Source of the DNA: Candidatus Ligilactobacillus avistercoris
Lineage (GTDB): Bacteria > Bacillota > Bacilli > Lactobacillales > Lactobacillaceae
Assembly: GCA_019119415.1 (NCBI GenBank)
Contig: DWXB01000008.1
Span: 1 to 32,145 of the forward strand
Direction of reading: 5' to 3'
Length of the DNA stretch: 32,145 nucleotides
Made by a program: the position numbers and the translations under genes. This document shows, piece after piece, positions 21,498 to 29,708 of this stretch. Each line of letters begins with the position of its first letter. Position 1 is the first letter of the stretch. Under the pieces are notes generated by a model, which was not told the DNA's origin, searched no databases, and worked only from the letters and a program-made list of their open reading frames with translations.

Positions 21498-23693
21498 TTA
21501 AGCAGTTGGTTTCTGGGTAGGTTCCTTTGTGTCCTCGCTTCCGATGACAATCTGGTCGTCCTTGAGCCGCGCAACAAACTGCTTGGTCTTCGGGTGTTCG
21601 AGGTAGTAGTCAGCAACCTGATCCTCAATCTGTTCCTGGATTACCCGCCGGAGTGGCCGGGCCCCCATCTTCGGGTCGTACCCGAGTTCGACCAGCTTAT
21701 CCTGAACCGGGACGGTGACATGGATTGATAAGCCCTGCTGTGCCAGCATGCCGTTCACGTCAGTCAGCATCAGGTTGACGATTTGTTTCAGGTCATCCTG
21801 GGAAAGTGGCTTAAACTCAACGATGTCGTCAAACCTGTTAAGGAATTCTGGCTTGAAGTAGTTGGTGAGCTTATCGATCACGGAGTGGGTAGTGCCATCG
21901 CTTGCGGCGCCAAACCCAACGCTTGTGACGGAATCGCCGCTGCCGGCGTTACTCGTCATGATAATAATCGTGTCCTTAAAGCTGACGGTCCGGCCCTGTG
22001 AGTCGGTTAGGCGGCCGTCGTCAAGGATTTGCAAGAACATGTGCATGACGTCTGGGTGTGCCTTTTCCACTTCGTCCAGGAGAATCAGGCTGTACGGGTG
22101 CCGCCGCACCTGTTCGGTTAACTGCCCAGCTTCCTCGTAGCCGACGTATCCTGGAGCTGCTCCAATGAGCTTTGAAACGGAGTACTTTTCCATGTACTCG
22201 CTCATGTCAAAGCGGATCATGGCATCGGTTGTGCCGAAGAGTTCCCGCGCCAGTTGCTTTGCGGTTTCGGTTTTCCCCACTCCGGTCGGACCGACAAAGA
22301 GGAAGGAACCGATCGGCCGGCCGGACTTGTTAAACCCAATTCGGTTCCGCCGGATGGCCCGGGCAACCTTATCAACGGCCTCGTTTTGACCAATGACGTG
22401 GCTTTCAAGGGAAGCGGCAAGGTTCTTAAGTTGTGCTTGTTCCTTCTCCTTGAGTTCGCCCACCGGAATTTCCGTCTTTTCTTCGACAATCTTTTCCATG
22501 TCCTGTTCGGTAACCGTTGGCGCGGTCTCGCTGGCCTGGCTGTCTGCCTTCATCCGGTTATACTTCGTTACCTGGTCGCGGTAGTAGGCGGCCTTTTCGT
22601 AGTCCTCCTTATCGAGGGCAGCCTGCTTTTGTTCCTCCGCATTTTTGATCTTCTCATCCAGGGTCTGAGGATCAACCGCATCGATTGTCAGGTTCTTCCG
22701 GGAACCCGCCTCATCAAGTAGGTCGATGGCTTTATCCGGGAGGAAACGGTCCTGGATGTACCGGTCGGACAGTAATACGGCGGCTTTCAGAGCGTTGTCG
22801 GTGTATTTTACGTGGTGGTACGCCTCGTACTTGCTCTGAATCCCCTTAAGGATGCGGAAGGTTTCTTCCGTGCTTGGTTCGTCCACCTGAACGGGTTGGA
22901 GCCGCCGAGCAAGGGCAGCATCCTTTTCAATGGTGCGGAATTCGTTGAGGGTTGTGGCCCCGACTAACTGGAACTCCCCGCGGGCGAGGGCGGGCTTGAG
23001 GACGTTCCCGGCATCCATGCCCCCCTCAGCGTTACCGGCACCCACAATTTCGTGGATTTCGTCAATAAAGAGGATTGTGTCCTTACTCTGCTTAAGTTCC
23101 TGCATTAACTGTTGCATTCGCTGCTCAAACTGGCCGCGGACGCCCGTTCCCTGCACAAGGGAAACAACGTCAAGGCGAATAACCTTTTTATTAAGCAGTT
23201 TTTGGGGAACATCCCCGTCAACAATTTTCTGGGCGAGGCCCTCAACAACGGCCGTCTTTCCGACCCCGGCTTCCCCAATTAAAACGGGGTTGTTCTTTGT
23301 CCGCCGATTTAAGATTTCGATGACCCGCTTGATTTCCTGATCACGCCCAATGACAGGATCAATGTTTCCCTTGCGTGCTTCGGCAGTCAGGTCCAACCCG
23401 TACTGGTCAAGGATCGAGCCGCCGTTGTTACCCCCCTGGTTAGGGTTCATCCGGGGACCACCTTGGCCCTGGGCTTGGCCAGCTCCCCGCTGGTTATTTG
23501 CGGCCATTGACCGGAAGAAATCATCGAGGGACCCAAACCCGAACGGATCTTGTTGACTGTTACTCTCACGGTTAGCTTGCTGTTTTAGTTGCTGGTAGCA
23601 CGACTGGCACAGGTCAAGGGCCGTTTGCCGGCCGTTGACGTTAGTTGTCAGGTGAATCGTTGCTGGATTTTGATGACAATTTTGGCATAACAT
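21498..23693 (-). CDS. clpE: ATP-dependent Clp protease ATP-binding subunit ClpE
   Basis: ClpE is a AAA+ unfoldase that feeds damaged proteins to ClpP under stress. The 731-residue protein begins with the zinc finger diagnostic of ClpE: CQNC near residue 3 and CQSC near residue 30. A Gln/Asn/Gly-rich linker follows, then the first AAA+ module with GEAGVGKT and [12 protein letters not shown], and a coiled-coil middle region with an UVR-like motif ([29 protein letters not shown]). The second module has GPTGVGKTE and [13 protein letters not shown] prefer ATG 23693 over GTG 23702: homologues begin M-x-C-Q-x-C, and the GTG is too close to AAAGG. Control by CtsR is indicated by the heptad repeat at 23742-23758. 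Confidence 0.96.
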   Translation of the reverse strand: MLCQNCHQNPATIHLTTNVNGRQTALDLCQSCYQQLKQQANRESNSQQDPFGFGSLDDFFRSMAANNQRGAGQAQGQGGPRMNPNQGGNNGGSILDQYGLDLTAEARKGNIDPVIGRDQEIKRVIEILNRRTKNNPVLIGEAGVGKTAVVEGLAQKIVDGDVPQKLLNKKVIRLDVVSLVQGTGVRGQFEQRMQQLMQELKQSKDTILFIDEIHEIVGAGNAEGGMDAGNVLKPALARGEFQLVGATTLNEFRTIEKDAALARRLQPVQVDEPSTEETFRILKGIQSKYEAYHHVKYTDNALKAAVLLSDRYIQDRFLPDKAIDLLDEAGSRKNLTIDAVDPQTLDEKIKNAEEQKQAALDKEDYEKAAYYRDQVTKYNRMKADSQASETAPTVTEQDMEKIVEEKTEIPVGELKEKEQAQLKNLAASLESHVIGQNEAVDKVARAIRRNRIGFNKSGRPIGSFLFVGPTGVGKTETAKQLARELFGTTDAMIRFDMSEYMEKYSVSKLIGAAPGYVGYEEAGQLTEQVRRHPYSLILLDEVEKAHPDVMHMFLQILDDGRLTDSQGRTVSFKDTIIIMTSNAGSGDSVTSVGFGAASDGTTHSVIDKLTNYFKPEFLNRFDDIVEFKPLSQDDLKQIVNLMLTDVNGMLAQQGLSIHVTVPVQDKLVELGYDPKMGARPLRRVIQEQIEDQVADYYLEHPKTKQFVARLKDDQIVIGSEDTKEPTQKPTA

Positions 23694-23741
23694 ATGGTTC
23701 ACAACCTTTCATTTAAAAACGAATCAGTCGGTTGATCTTGT

Positions 23742-23758
23742 TTTGACCAACTTTGACC
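23742..23758 (-). promoter_or_regulatory. CtsR operator of clpE
   Basis: On the minus strand GGTCAAA-GTT-GGTCAAA is the heptad direct repeat with 3-base spacer recognised by the heat-shock repressor CtsR. It lies 9 bases after the clpE -10 box. Confidence 0.92.
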
Positions 23759-23767
23759 TTTACTCCA

Positions 23768-23795
23768 ATTATACTGGTTTTTCTTTTAAACGCAA
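23768..23795 (-). promoter_or_regulatory. Promoter of clpE
   Basis: On the minus strand TTGCGT (23795-23790) and TATAAT (23773-23768) are separated by 16 bases. Confidence 0.65.
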
Positions 23796-23850
23796 GGGAG
23801 TATCCTAAAAGGAGAAACAAGGGGTTTATTAAAACGAGGTGAAACATATA

Positions 23851-24042
23851 ATGAAGGATTACGAAAATTTATTAGAACAGCTCCGGCAGGGCAAAATTGC
23901 CGAACTAGCCGTTACGCCGGAGGAATTCATGGACTTCCAGCCAATTCTAATGAAATACCGGTACCGGAAGAGCATCGTTGGCCAGGCGCAAAAGGGCGGC
24001 GGGGTGGTTTACCACTTTAACGGGGAGCAAACAACCGCTTAA
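23851..24042 (+). CDS. Small protein of unknown function upstream of ptsH
   Basis: This frame encodes 63 residues, with GAGGTG 8 bases or so before ATG 23851; a GTG at 23839 lies on that ribosome site. The protein is mixed helix/strand by eye: an amphipathic opening (KDYENLLEQLRQGKIAELAV), then TPEEFMDFQPILMKYRYRKSIVGQAQKGGGVVYHF. It has no membrane helix, Cys pair or signal peptide. Codon use and ribosome site look genuine. I do not recognise a characterised family; placement divergent from clpE and just before the ptsH promoter may reflect conserved order in lactobacilli, which I cannot verify here. Confidence 0.65.
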   Translation: MKDYENLLEQLRQGKIAELAVTPEEFMDFQPILMKYRYRKSIVGQAQKGGGVVYHFNGEQTTA

Positions 24043-24067
24043 TGGGGGAAAGAAGGCAATGAAAGCC

Positions 24068-24096
24068 TTGTCGTTAAAATAATTTTATGCTATTAT
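24068..24096 (+). promoter_or_regulatory. Promoter of ptsHI
   Basis: TTGTCG (24068-24073) and TATTAT (24091-24096) are separated by 17 bases. The -10 is preceded by TGC, making it an extended -10. The ~90-base leader contains a GGCGT/ACGCC hairpin at 24141-24159. Confidence 0.75.
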
Positions 24097-24121
24097 CATT
24101 GACGATAGGTCTACCGCATAA

Positions 24122-24136
24122 ATGTAAGCGCGTACT
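24122..24136 (+). promoter_or_regulatory. CRE-like site in the ptsHI leader
   Basis: ATGTAAGCGCGTACT fits WTGNAANCGNWNNCW with one mismatch. It lies about 26 bases after the -10 box, a roadblock position. Whether CcpA acts there is inference. Confidence 0.4.
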
Positions 24137-24192
24137 TATTGGCGTGTGGGGCCTACGCCTTGAATATATTCATATAAAGGAGATTGTTAGTT

Positions 24193-24459
24193 ATGGAAAA
24201 GAAAGACTTTCACGTTACAGCTGAAACTGGGATTCACGCTCGTCCTGCTACCCTGTTAGTTCAGGCCGCAAGCAAGTTCAACTCAGACATTACCCTGTCA
24301 TACCAGGACAAGTCAGTTAACCTGAAGTCCATTATGGGTGTTATGTCACTTGGTGTTGGCCAGGGTGCTGACGTAACGATCACGGCTGACGGTGCTGACG
24401 AAGCTGACGCCATCAAGGCCATTGCTGACACGATGACAAAGGAAGGGCTTGCTGAATAA
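24193..24459 (+). CDS. ptsH: Phosphocarrier protein HPr
   Basis: HPr passes phosphate from EI to sugar-specific IIA domains and, when phosphorylated on Ser46 by HPr kinase, acts as CcpA corepressor. The 88-residue protein has the active His15 in TGIHARPAT and the regulatory Ser46 in [11 protein letters not shown], both at the standard positions. The ATG at 24193 is chosen from that numbering; a TTG nine bases upstream is too close to AAAGGAG. Its stop overlaps the ptsI start by one base (TAATG). In the same window LacS carries a IIA domain, an evident target of HPr(His-P). Confidence 0.98.
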   Translation: MEKKDFHVTAETGIHARPATLLVQAASKFNSDITLSYQDKSVNLKSIMGVMSLGVGQGADVTITADGADEADAIKAIADTMTKEGLAE

Positions 24460-26177
24460 TGACAAAGACACTGAAGGGAATCGCTGCAAGTGACGGAATT
24501 GCCGTTGCTAAGGCGTACATGCTCGTTCAGCCTGACCTGTCATTTGAAGAAAAGAATATCAGTGATGCCGACGCTGAAATCAAGCGGCTTCACGATGCGG
24601 TTGACGCATCCAAGAAGGAACTTGAGATTATCAAGCAGAGGGCAACGGAAAACCTCGGTGCGGATGAAGCCGAGGTTTTTGAAGCTCACCTGACAATTCT
24701 TTCTGATCCGGAAATGCTAGGCCAGATTGAAGATAAAATCAAGAACGATAAGGTTAACGCCGAGGCCGCTCTCAAGGCCGTAACTGACATGTTTATTCAG
24801 ATGTTTGAGGCAATGACCGATAACGCCTACATGCAGGAACGGGCCGGGGATGTTCGGGACGTTACCAAGCGGGTGATGAGTCACCTGCTGGGGGTAACGC
24901 TCCCGAACCCTGCCTTGATTGACGAAGAGGTTGTGATTGTTGCGCATGACCTGACGCCGTCTGATACGGCGCAGTTGGACCGGAAGTACGTCAAGGGGTT
25001 CATTACCGACATTGGTGGGCGGACGTCCCACTCAGCAATTATGTCCCGGACGCTGGAAATCCCGGCGGTAGTTGGTTCGGAAACGGCCACGCAGGATATT
25101 AAGGCGGATGACATCGTTGCCTTAAACGGGATTGATGGGGTGGCCCTCGTTAACCCAACGGACGCTGAGGTTGCTGACTACCAGCAGAAGGCCAAGGACT
25201 ACGCTGCCCAGAAGGCTGAATGGAAAAAGCTGAAGAACGCCCAGTCAGTAACGGCAGATGGCAAGGAAGTTTTAATCGGGGCAAACATCGGAACGCCAAA
25301 GGACGTTGAGGGTGCCAATGATAATGGTGCTGAGGCCGTGGGACTGTTCCGGTCAGAATTCCTTTACATGGATTCAAGTGAGCTGCCGACCGAAGACGAA
25401 CAGTTTGAGGCGTACAAGCAGGCCGTTGAAGGCATGCACGGTAAGCAGGTTGTTGTCCGGACGATGGACATTGGGGGCGATAAGCACCTGCCATACCTTG
25501 AACTTCCGGAAGAACAAAACCCGTTCTTAGGGTACCGGGCCATCCGGATTTCCCTGGACCAGCAGGAGATTTTCCGGACGCAGTTACGGGCGCTGCTGCG
25601 GGCATCCCACTACGGGAAGCTGGCAATCATGTTCCCGATGATCGCTACGGTTCAGGAATTCAAGGATGCAAAGGCAATCTTTGAAGAAGAAAAGGCTAAG
25701 TTGGTTGCGGACGGTGTTCCGGTAGCGGATGACATTGAAGTCGGAATGATGATGGAAATTCCAGCCGCTGCAATGATTGCTGATAAGTTGGCAAAGTACG
25801 CTGACTTCTTCAGTATCGGGACCAACGACCTGATCCAGTACTCGATGGCTGCTGACCGGGGGAACGAACGCGTTTCTTACCTGTACCAGCCATACAACCC
25901 ATCAATTCTGCGGCTGGTTAAGCACATTATCGAATCTTCCCACAAGGAAGGTAAGTGGACTGGCATGTGCGGTGAAATGGCGGGCGACCAAATCGCTGTG
26001 CCGCTGCTTGTCGGCTTAGGGTTGGATGAGTTCTCAATGAGCGCAACGTCGATTCTGAAGACGCGGAGCTTAATTAAGAAGCTGGATTCAACGAAGATGA
26101 GTGAGTTAGCCGCCAAGGCGGTTGACTGCGAAACAACCGACGAAGTGGTTGCCCTGGTTAAGGACTACACTAAGTAG
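24459..26177 (+). CDS. ptsI: Phosphoenolpyruvate-protein phosphotransferase (enzyme I)
   Basis: EI takes phosphate from phosphoenolpyruvate and gives it to HPr. The 572-residue protein contains the N-terminal HPr-binding helices, the phosphohistidine motif [12 protein letters not shown] with His191, and the C-terminal PEP-binding barrel with [31 protein letters not shown], and the catalytic Cys504 in GMCGEMAGD. All key residues are present and length is typical. Translation is coupled to ptsH through the one-base overlap. A near-perfect terminator ends the operon. Confidence 0.98.
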   Translation: MTKTLKGIAASDGIAVAKAYMLVQPDLSFEEKNISDADAEIKRLHDAVDASKKELEIIKQRATENLGADEAEVFEAHLTILSDPEMLGQIEDKIKNDKVNAEAALKAVTDMFIQMFEAMTDNAYMQERAGDVRDVTKRVMSHLLGVTLPNPALIDEEVVIVAHDLTPSDTAQLDRKYVKGFITDIGGRTSHSAIMSRTLEIPAVVGSETATQDIKADDIVALNGIDGVALVNPTDAEVADYQQKAKDYAAQKAEWKKLKNAQSVTADGKEVLIGANIGTPKDVEGANDNGAEAVGLFRSEFLYMDSSELPTEDEQFEAYKQAVEGMHGKQVVVRTMDIGGDKHLPYLELPEEQNPFLGYRAIRISLDQQEIFRTQLRALLRASHYGKLAIMFPMIATVQEFKDAKAIFEEEKAKLVADGVPVADDIEVGMMMEIPAAAMIADKLAKYADFFSIGTNDLIQYSMAADRGNERVSYLYQPYNPSILRLVKHIIESSHKEGKWTGMCGEMAGDQIAVPLLVGLGLDEFSMSATSILKTRSLIKKLDSTKMSELAAKAVDCETTDEVVALVKDYTK

Positions 26178-26193
26178 GTTAATTAAGCGAATA

Positions 26194-26225
26194 AAGAAGC
26201 CTGGCATAGTGCCAGGCTTCTTTTT
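26194..26225 (+). terminator. Terminator of ptsHI
   Basis: AAGAAGCCTGGCA pairs perfectly with TGCCAGGCTTCTT around a TAG loop, and the T-run continues to 26225. Confidence 0.96.
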
Positions 26226-26272
26226 GCTATCAGGAATTAGCGCAGGGCTGACGGTGGAAAATTGATAAAATG

Positions 26273-26301
26273 TTGCGTGGATTGCGCGGAATTCATATAA
26301 T
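26273..26301 (+). promoter_or_regulatory. Promoter of the glycolipid operon
   Basis: TTGCGT (26273-26278) and a perfect TATAAT (26296-26301) are 17 bases apart, 40 bases before the GTG start. The palindrome ATAGTAACTAT at 26304-26314 covers the likely transcription start. Confidence 0.65.
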
Positions 26302-26340
26302 TGATAGTAACTATTGATTTGTCAGGAAGGGGGGACGCTC

Positions 26341-27531
26341 GTGAAGGTTGGAATTTTCACGGATACCTACTACCCGCAGGTAAGTGGGGTTGCCACGTCA
26401 ATTAAGACGTTAAAGAAGCAGCTCGAGCGGCAAGGGCATACCGTCTACATCTTCACTACAACGGACCCAAACGTTGATAAGAACGTCTACGAGCGAAACA
26501 TCTTCCGGTTTACGAGTATTCCATTTATTTCGTTTACCGAGCGCCGAATTGCGGTGCGGGGATTGTTTCACGCCTACCAGGTAGCGAAAAAACTACAGCT
26601 GGATATTGTCCACACTCAGACCGAATTTTCCATGGGGTTAATCGGCAAATTTGTGGCGCACAACCTGCATATTCCGTGTGTGCACACCTACCACACAATG
26701 TACGAGGACTACCTGCACTACGTGGCAAACGGCAAACTATTACGGCCGGTGCACGTTAAGCAGATGAGTAAGGTTTTTTGTGCACACATGGCGGGAATTG
26801 TGGCCCCCAGTGAGCGGGTTTTGACTACCTTACGTGGATACGGGGTGACCGAACCAATCACCGTCATTCCTACGGGGGTTGACCTGGAACGGTACCAGGA
26901 AGACGGAACCATTGCGCGCCAGCGGTTGCGGCAGCAGTACGGCCTTGCCCCGGATACCCCGGTGATCCTCACGCTGAGCCGGTTGGCGCTGGAAAAGCAC
27001 ATTGACCGGTTAATCGCGGCGTTACCCCGAATTAAGGTGGCGGTGCCAGGGGTAAAGTTGATGGTGTGTGGCGACGGTCCGGCGCGGGAAGAGCTGGAAG
27101 CGCAAGTTGCGGCCCTTGGAGTGCAGCGGGATGTTATTTTTACCGGCGAGATTCGGCATGCGGCGGTGGCCGATTACTACCACGCCGCGGATCTGTTTGT
27201 TTCAACGTCGGAGTCGGAATCACAGGGATTGACGTACATTGAAGCGTTGGCAGCCGGCCTTCAGGTGATCACTACACACAGTCCGTACACCGACCAGTTG
27301 CTGGATAATCCCGCTTTAGGGGTGCCGGTTGCTGATCAGGACGAATTGGTGACGGCTGTGCGACGGTACTTGACGGGTTCGGCTCCGCAGATGACACCGG
27401 CAGTTCGGACACCGAAGCTGGCGATGATTTCAGCCGATCATTTTGGCGAACAAATCGTTGCCTTTTACCGGCAGGCGCTTGCACAACCGGTTGTTGCGCC
27501 GGTTCGCTCCCGCCATAACGCCAATTCGTAA
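26341..27531 (+). CDS. lafA: Alpha-monoglucosyldiacylglycerol synthase-like glycosyltransferase (LafA-like)
   Basis: This GT4-family enzyme should transfer glucose from UDP-glucose to diacylglycerol on the inner membrane face, the first step of the glycolipid anchor for lipoteichoic acid. The 396 residues open with MKVGIFTDTYYPQVSGVATSI and include FTTTDPN, DIVHTQTEFSMGLIGKFVA and VHTYHTMYEDYLHYVANG. The donor site has LTLSRLALEKHIDRLIAALP and the ESESQGLTYIEALAAG stretch (E-x7-E motif). These fit the streptococcal/listerial LafA pattern. The start is a GTG at 26341 after AAGGGGGG. The downstream gene fits LafB, which strengthens the call; glucose specificity is inferred. Confidence 0.85.
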   Translation: MKVGIFTDTYYPQVSGVATSIKTLKKQLERQGHTVYIFTTTDPNVDKNVYERNIFRFTSIPFISFTERRIAVRGLFHAYQVAKKLQLDIVHTQTEFSMGLIGKFVAHNLHIPCVHTYHTMYEDYLHYVANGKLLRPVHVKQMSKVFCAHMAGIVAPSERVLTTLRGYGVTEPITVIPTGVDLERYQEDGTIARQRLRQQYGLAPDTPVILTLSRLALEKHIDRLIAALPRIKVAVPGVKLMVCGDGPAREELEAQVAALGVQRDVIFTGEIRHAAVADYYHAADLFVSTSESESQGLTYIEALAAGLQVITTHSPYTDQLLDNPALGVPVADQDELVTAVRRYLTGSAPQMTPAVRTPKLAMISADHFGEQIVAFYRQALAQPVVAPVRSRHNANS

Positions 27532-27545
27532 TGGGGGATGAGTGA

Positions 27546-28583
27546 ATGATCCACGTAAATATGTTGTCATCGGCCACGCGGGTAAAGGGTCAGGGAGTCG
27601 GAAGTGCCTACACCGAACTGGTCAGACTCCTGCGGACGTATCTTTCCGCAGATATTACGGTGACTGAAAACGACTGGCATGCCAGCACGATCACCCACTA
27701 TCACACGGTTGATCCCCAGTTTTACCTGTCAACGTTTGATTCGCGGCGGGGACGGCGGATTGGTTACGTCCACTTTTTACCAGAAACCCTGGAAGGGAGC
27801 CTAAAGCTTCCGGGAACCATTGGGACGACGTTTAATAAGTACCTAATTAGTTTTTATAAGCGGATGGACCGGCTGGTGGTCGTAAACCCCAGCTTTATTT
27901 CGCAACTGGCTGCTTATGGCATTCCAGAAGAGAAGGTCCGCTATATTCCGAATTTTGTTGCCAAACGCGAGTTTTATTCCGTTGATGCCGCTGAAAAGGA
28001 CCGGCTCCGGCGGCGGCACCAGCTGCACCCTGGCAGGTTTACCGTTTTAGGGGTCGGTCAGGTTCAGGAACGGAAGGGCGTGGGGGACTTCATTACCCTT
28101 GCCAAGCGGCATCCGGAGATTGACTTTGTGTGGGTTGGTGGTTTTTCGTTCGGCAAAATGACGGCCGGGTACACGCGCCTAAAGGAAGTCGTTGATAACC
28201 CGCCCGTAAACCTTATTTTCCCGGGAATTGTTGACCGCGATAAAATGCGCAAATACTATAACATGGCGGATTTGTTTTTATTACCGTCATATAACGAGTT
28301 ATTCCCGATGAGTATTCTTGAGGCGTTTAGTTGCGGCATTCCTGTTCTTGTCCGGGAGCTTCCCCTTTATCACGATATTATTAGCGGTTTTTACGCTGGT
28401 GCGGCGGACGTCCAGGCGATGGACCAGCAGATTGTAACGCTGCGGGATAACCCGGAGCGGTTGCGGGCGCTGCGCAGTCAGGCTGAAGCGGGGGCTCAGC
28501 AGTACTCGGAGGATCGGCTGGCGACGGTTTGGCGCGATTTTTATAAAGCGGAGGCGATGGAAGGCCATGTCACGGAAAAATAA
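27546..28583 (+). CDS. lafB: Second glycolipid glycosyltransferase (LafB/CpoA-like)
   Basis: LafB-type enzymes add a second sugar (galactose in streptococci and Listeria) to glucosyl-diacylglycerol. The 345-residue GT4 protein opens MIHVNMLSSATRVKGQGVGSAY, as in CpoA/LafB. It has the RRIGYVHFLPETLEGSL stretch, YIPNFVAKREFY, the donor-domain GVGQVQERKGVGDFITLAKRHP and SYNELFPMSILEAFSCG with the E-x7-E motif. It lies 14 bases after lafA and overlaps the next gene by 17 bases, so all three are one transcript. Sugar specificity cannot be told from sequence. Confidence 0.85.
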   Translation: MIHVNMLSSATRVKGQGVGSAYTELVRLLRTYLSADITVTENDWHASTITHYHTVDPQFYLSTFDSRRGRRIGYVHFLPETLEGSLKLPGTIGTTFNKYLISFYKRMDRLVVVNPSFISQLAAYGIPEEKVRYIPNFVAKREFYSVDAAEKDRLRRRHQLHPGRFTVLGVGQVQERKGVGDFITLAKRHPEIDFVWVGGFSFGKMTAGYTRLKEVVDNPPVNLIFPGIVDRDKMRKYYNMADLFLLPSYNELFPMSILEAFSCGIPVLVRELPLYHDIISGFYAGAADVQAMDQQIVTLRDNPERLRALRSQAEAGAQQYSEDRLATVWRDFYKAEAMEGHVTEK

Positions 28584-29592
28584 GGTCATGCTGGCGGTCA
28601 TGCTTGCCCTGGGAGTGGCAATCTTTGCCTATTCGGTGCGCAATGTTTCATGGCACTTGATTGCAGGCGACATTGCCCACCTTAAGTGGGGGTGGCTTGC
28701 GGTTGCCGTGGGGTGCATGGTGCTTTCGCTATTCTTAGAATCACTGGTTGTGCATACGCTAGTGCGGAACCGAGTGGCCGCGCACTTCCCGTTGCGGGAT
28801 GCAATCCGGATTCCGTTAGTGGAACAGTTGTTTAACGGGATTACGCCGTTTGCGACGGGCGGCCAGCCAGCGCAGGTGTTTGCCCTTCTCCAGTCAGGAG
28901 TGGAGGGCGGCCAGGCAACTTCGCTTTTACTGCTCAAGTTCGTGGTATACCAGACAATGATTGTGGTTAACTTTTTGATTTGCTTGGTCGCCGGGTTTCA
29001 CTACATCGCGGATAAGATTCACGTGATGGCGGTGCTGGTCATCTTTGGCTTCTTAATTCACTTTGCTGTGATTGGCGGGCTGTTAATGGTGATGTACTGG
29101 TACAACTTCACGCGCAAAGCCGTCCACTGGTGCTTATTGCCACTGAAATGGATAGTTAGTGCAGAACGGTTTAGCCGCATTCAGGAATACCTGATTCTTA
29201 AAATTGATAATTTTTACCAGGAAAGTTTGCAGTTAAAGGCGCAGGGAAAGTTACTCGTTAAGATTAACCTGTTAACGCTGTTTCAACTGGCGGTCTATTA
29301 CGTAATTCCGTACTTTATTTTACTGGCGCTTGGAGTCAGCAACGTTTCGTTGATCACGGTAATGACGATGCACGTCTTGATTGTGATTGCAACGTCGCTT
29401 TTCCCAATTCCTGGGGGTGCCGGGGGAGCAGAGTTTAGCTTTACCCTTGTGTTCTCGACTTTCATGGCGAGTCATACCAAGCTGATTTTGGCGATGATTC
29501 TGTGGCGGCTAATTACGTACTATCTGGGAATGTTCGCGGGAATGATCGCACTTGTGGTTAAACCGCGGCGGATTACGGCCCCGGAAGATTAA
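28567..29592 (+). CDS. Flippase-like membrane protein (LPG_synthase_TM/UPF0104 family)
   Basis: The 341-residue protein has about eight membrane helices and the family (PF03706) landmarks: EQLFNGITPFATGGQPAQVFALLQSG near residue 80-105 and LFPIPGGAGGAEFSFTLVF near residue 278. This is the membrane half of the MprF lipid flippase without its lysyl-transfer domain. It overlaps lafB by 17 bases and lies before ltaS. It is therefore a candidate for moving the finished glycolipid across the membrane, the job of LtaA in Staphylococcus. That role is inference; the family also contains proteins of unrelated or unknown function. Confidence 0.83.
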   Translation: MSRKNKVMLAVMLALGVAIFAYSVRNVSWHLIAGDIAHLKWGWLAVAVGCMVLSLFLESLVVHTLVRNRVAAHFPLRDAIRIPLVEQLFNGITPFATGGQPAQVFALLQSGVEGGQATSLLLLKFVVYQTMIVVNFLICLVAGFHYIADKIHVMAVLVIFGFLIHFAVIGGLLMVMYWYNFTRKAVHWCLLPLKWIVSAERFSRIQEYLILKIDNFYQESLQLKAQGKLLVKINLLTLFQLAVYYVIPYFILLALGVSNVSLITVMTMHVLIVIATSLFPIPGGAGGAEFSFTLVFSTFMASHTKLILAMILWRLITYYLGMFAGMIALVVKPRRITAPED

Positions 29593-29622
29593 GAGGACAA
29601 TTAAAATTATTCGAAAATGGAG

Positions 29623-29649
29623 GAGGCATTAGAAAAGATGCCTCTTTTT
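29623..29649 (+). terminator. Terminator of the lafA-lafB-flippase operon
   Basis: GAGGCAT and ATGCCTC form a 7-bp stem around TAGAAAAG, followed by TTTTT. The ltaS -35 box lies in its loop. Confidence 0.8.
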
Positions 29650-29658
29650 GTTTATAAT
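29630..29658 (+). promoter_or_regulatory. Promoter of ltaS, nested in the terminator
   Basis: TAGAAA (29630-29635) and a perfect TATAAT (29653-29658) are separated by 17 bases, 50 bases before the TTG start. Confidence 0.55.
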
Positions 29659-29708
29659 TGACTGGTGTTCACAGTTTTTTCAATTACTTTGAATTGGAGG
29701 CAATCACA

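Noticed and set aside
22254-22721. 155-codon frame opposite clpE
   Set aside because: Antisense shadow of a highly conserved gene.
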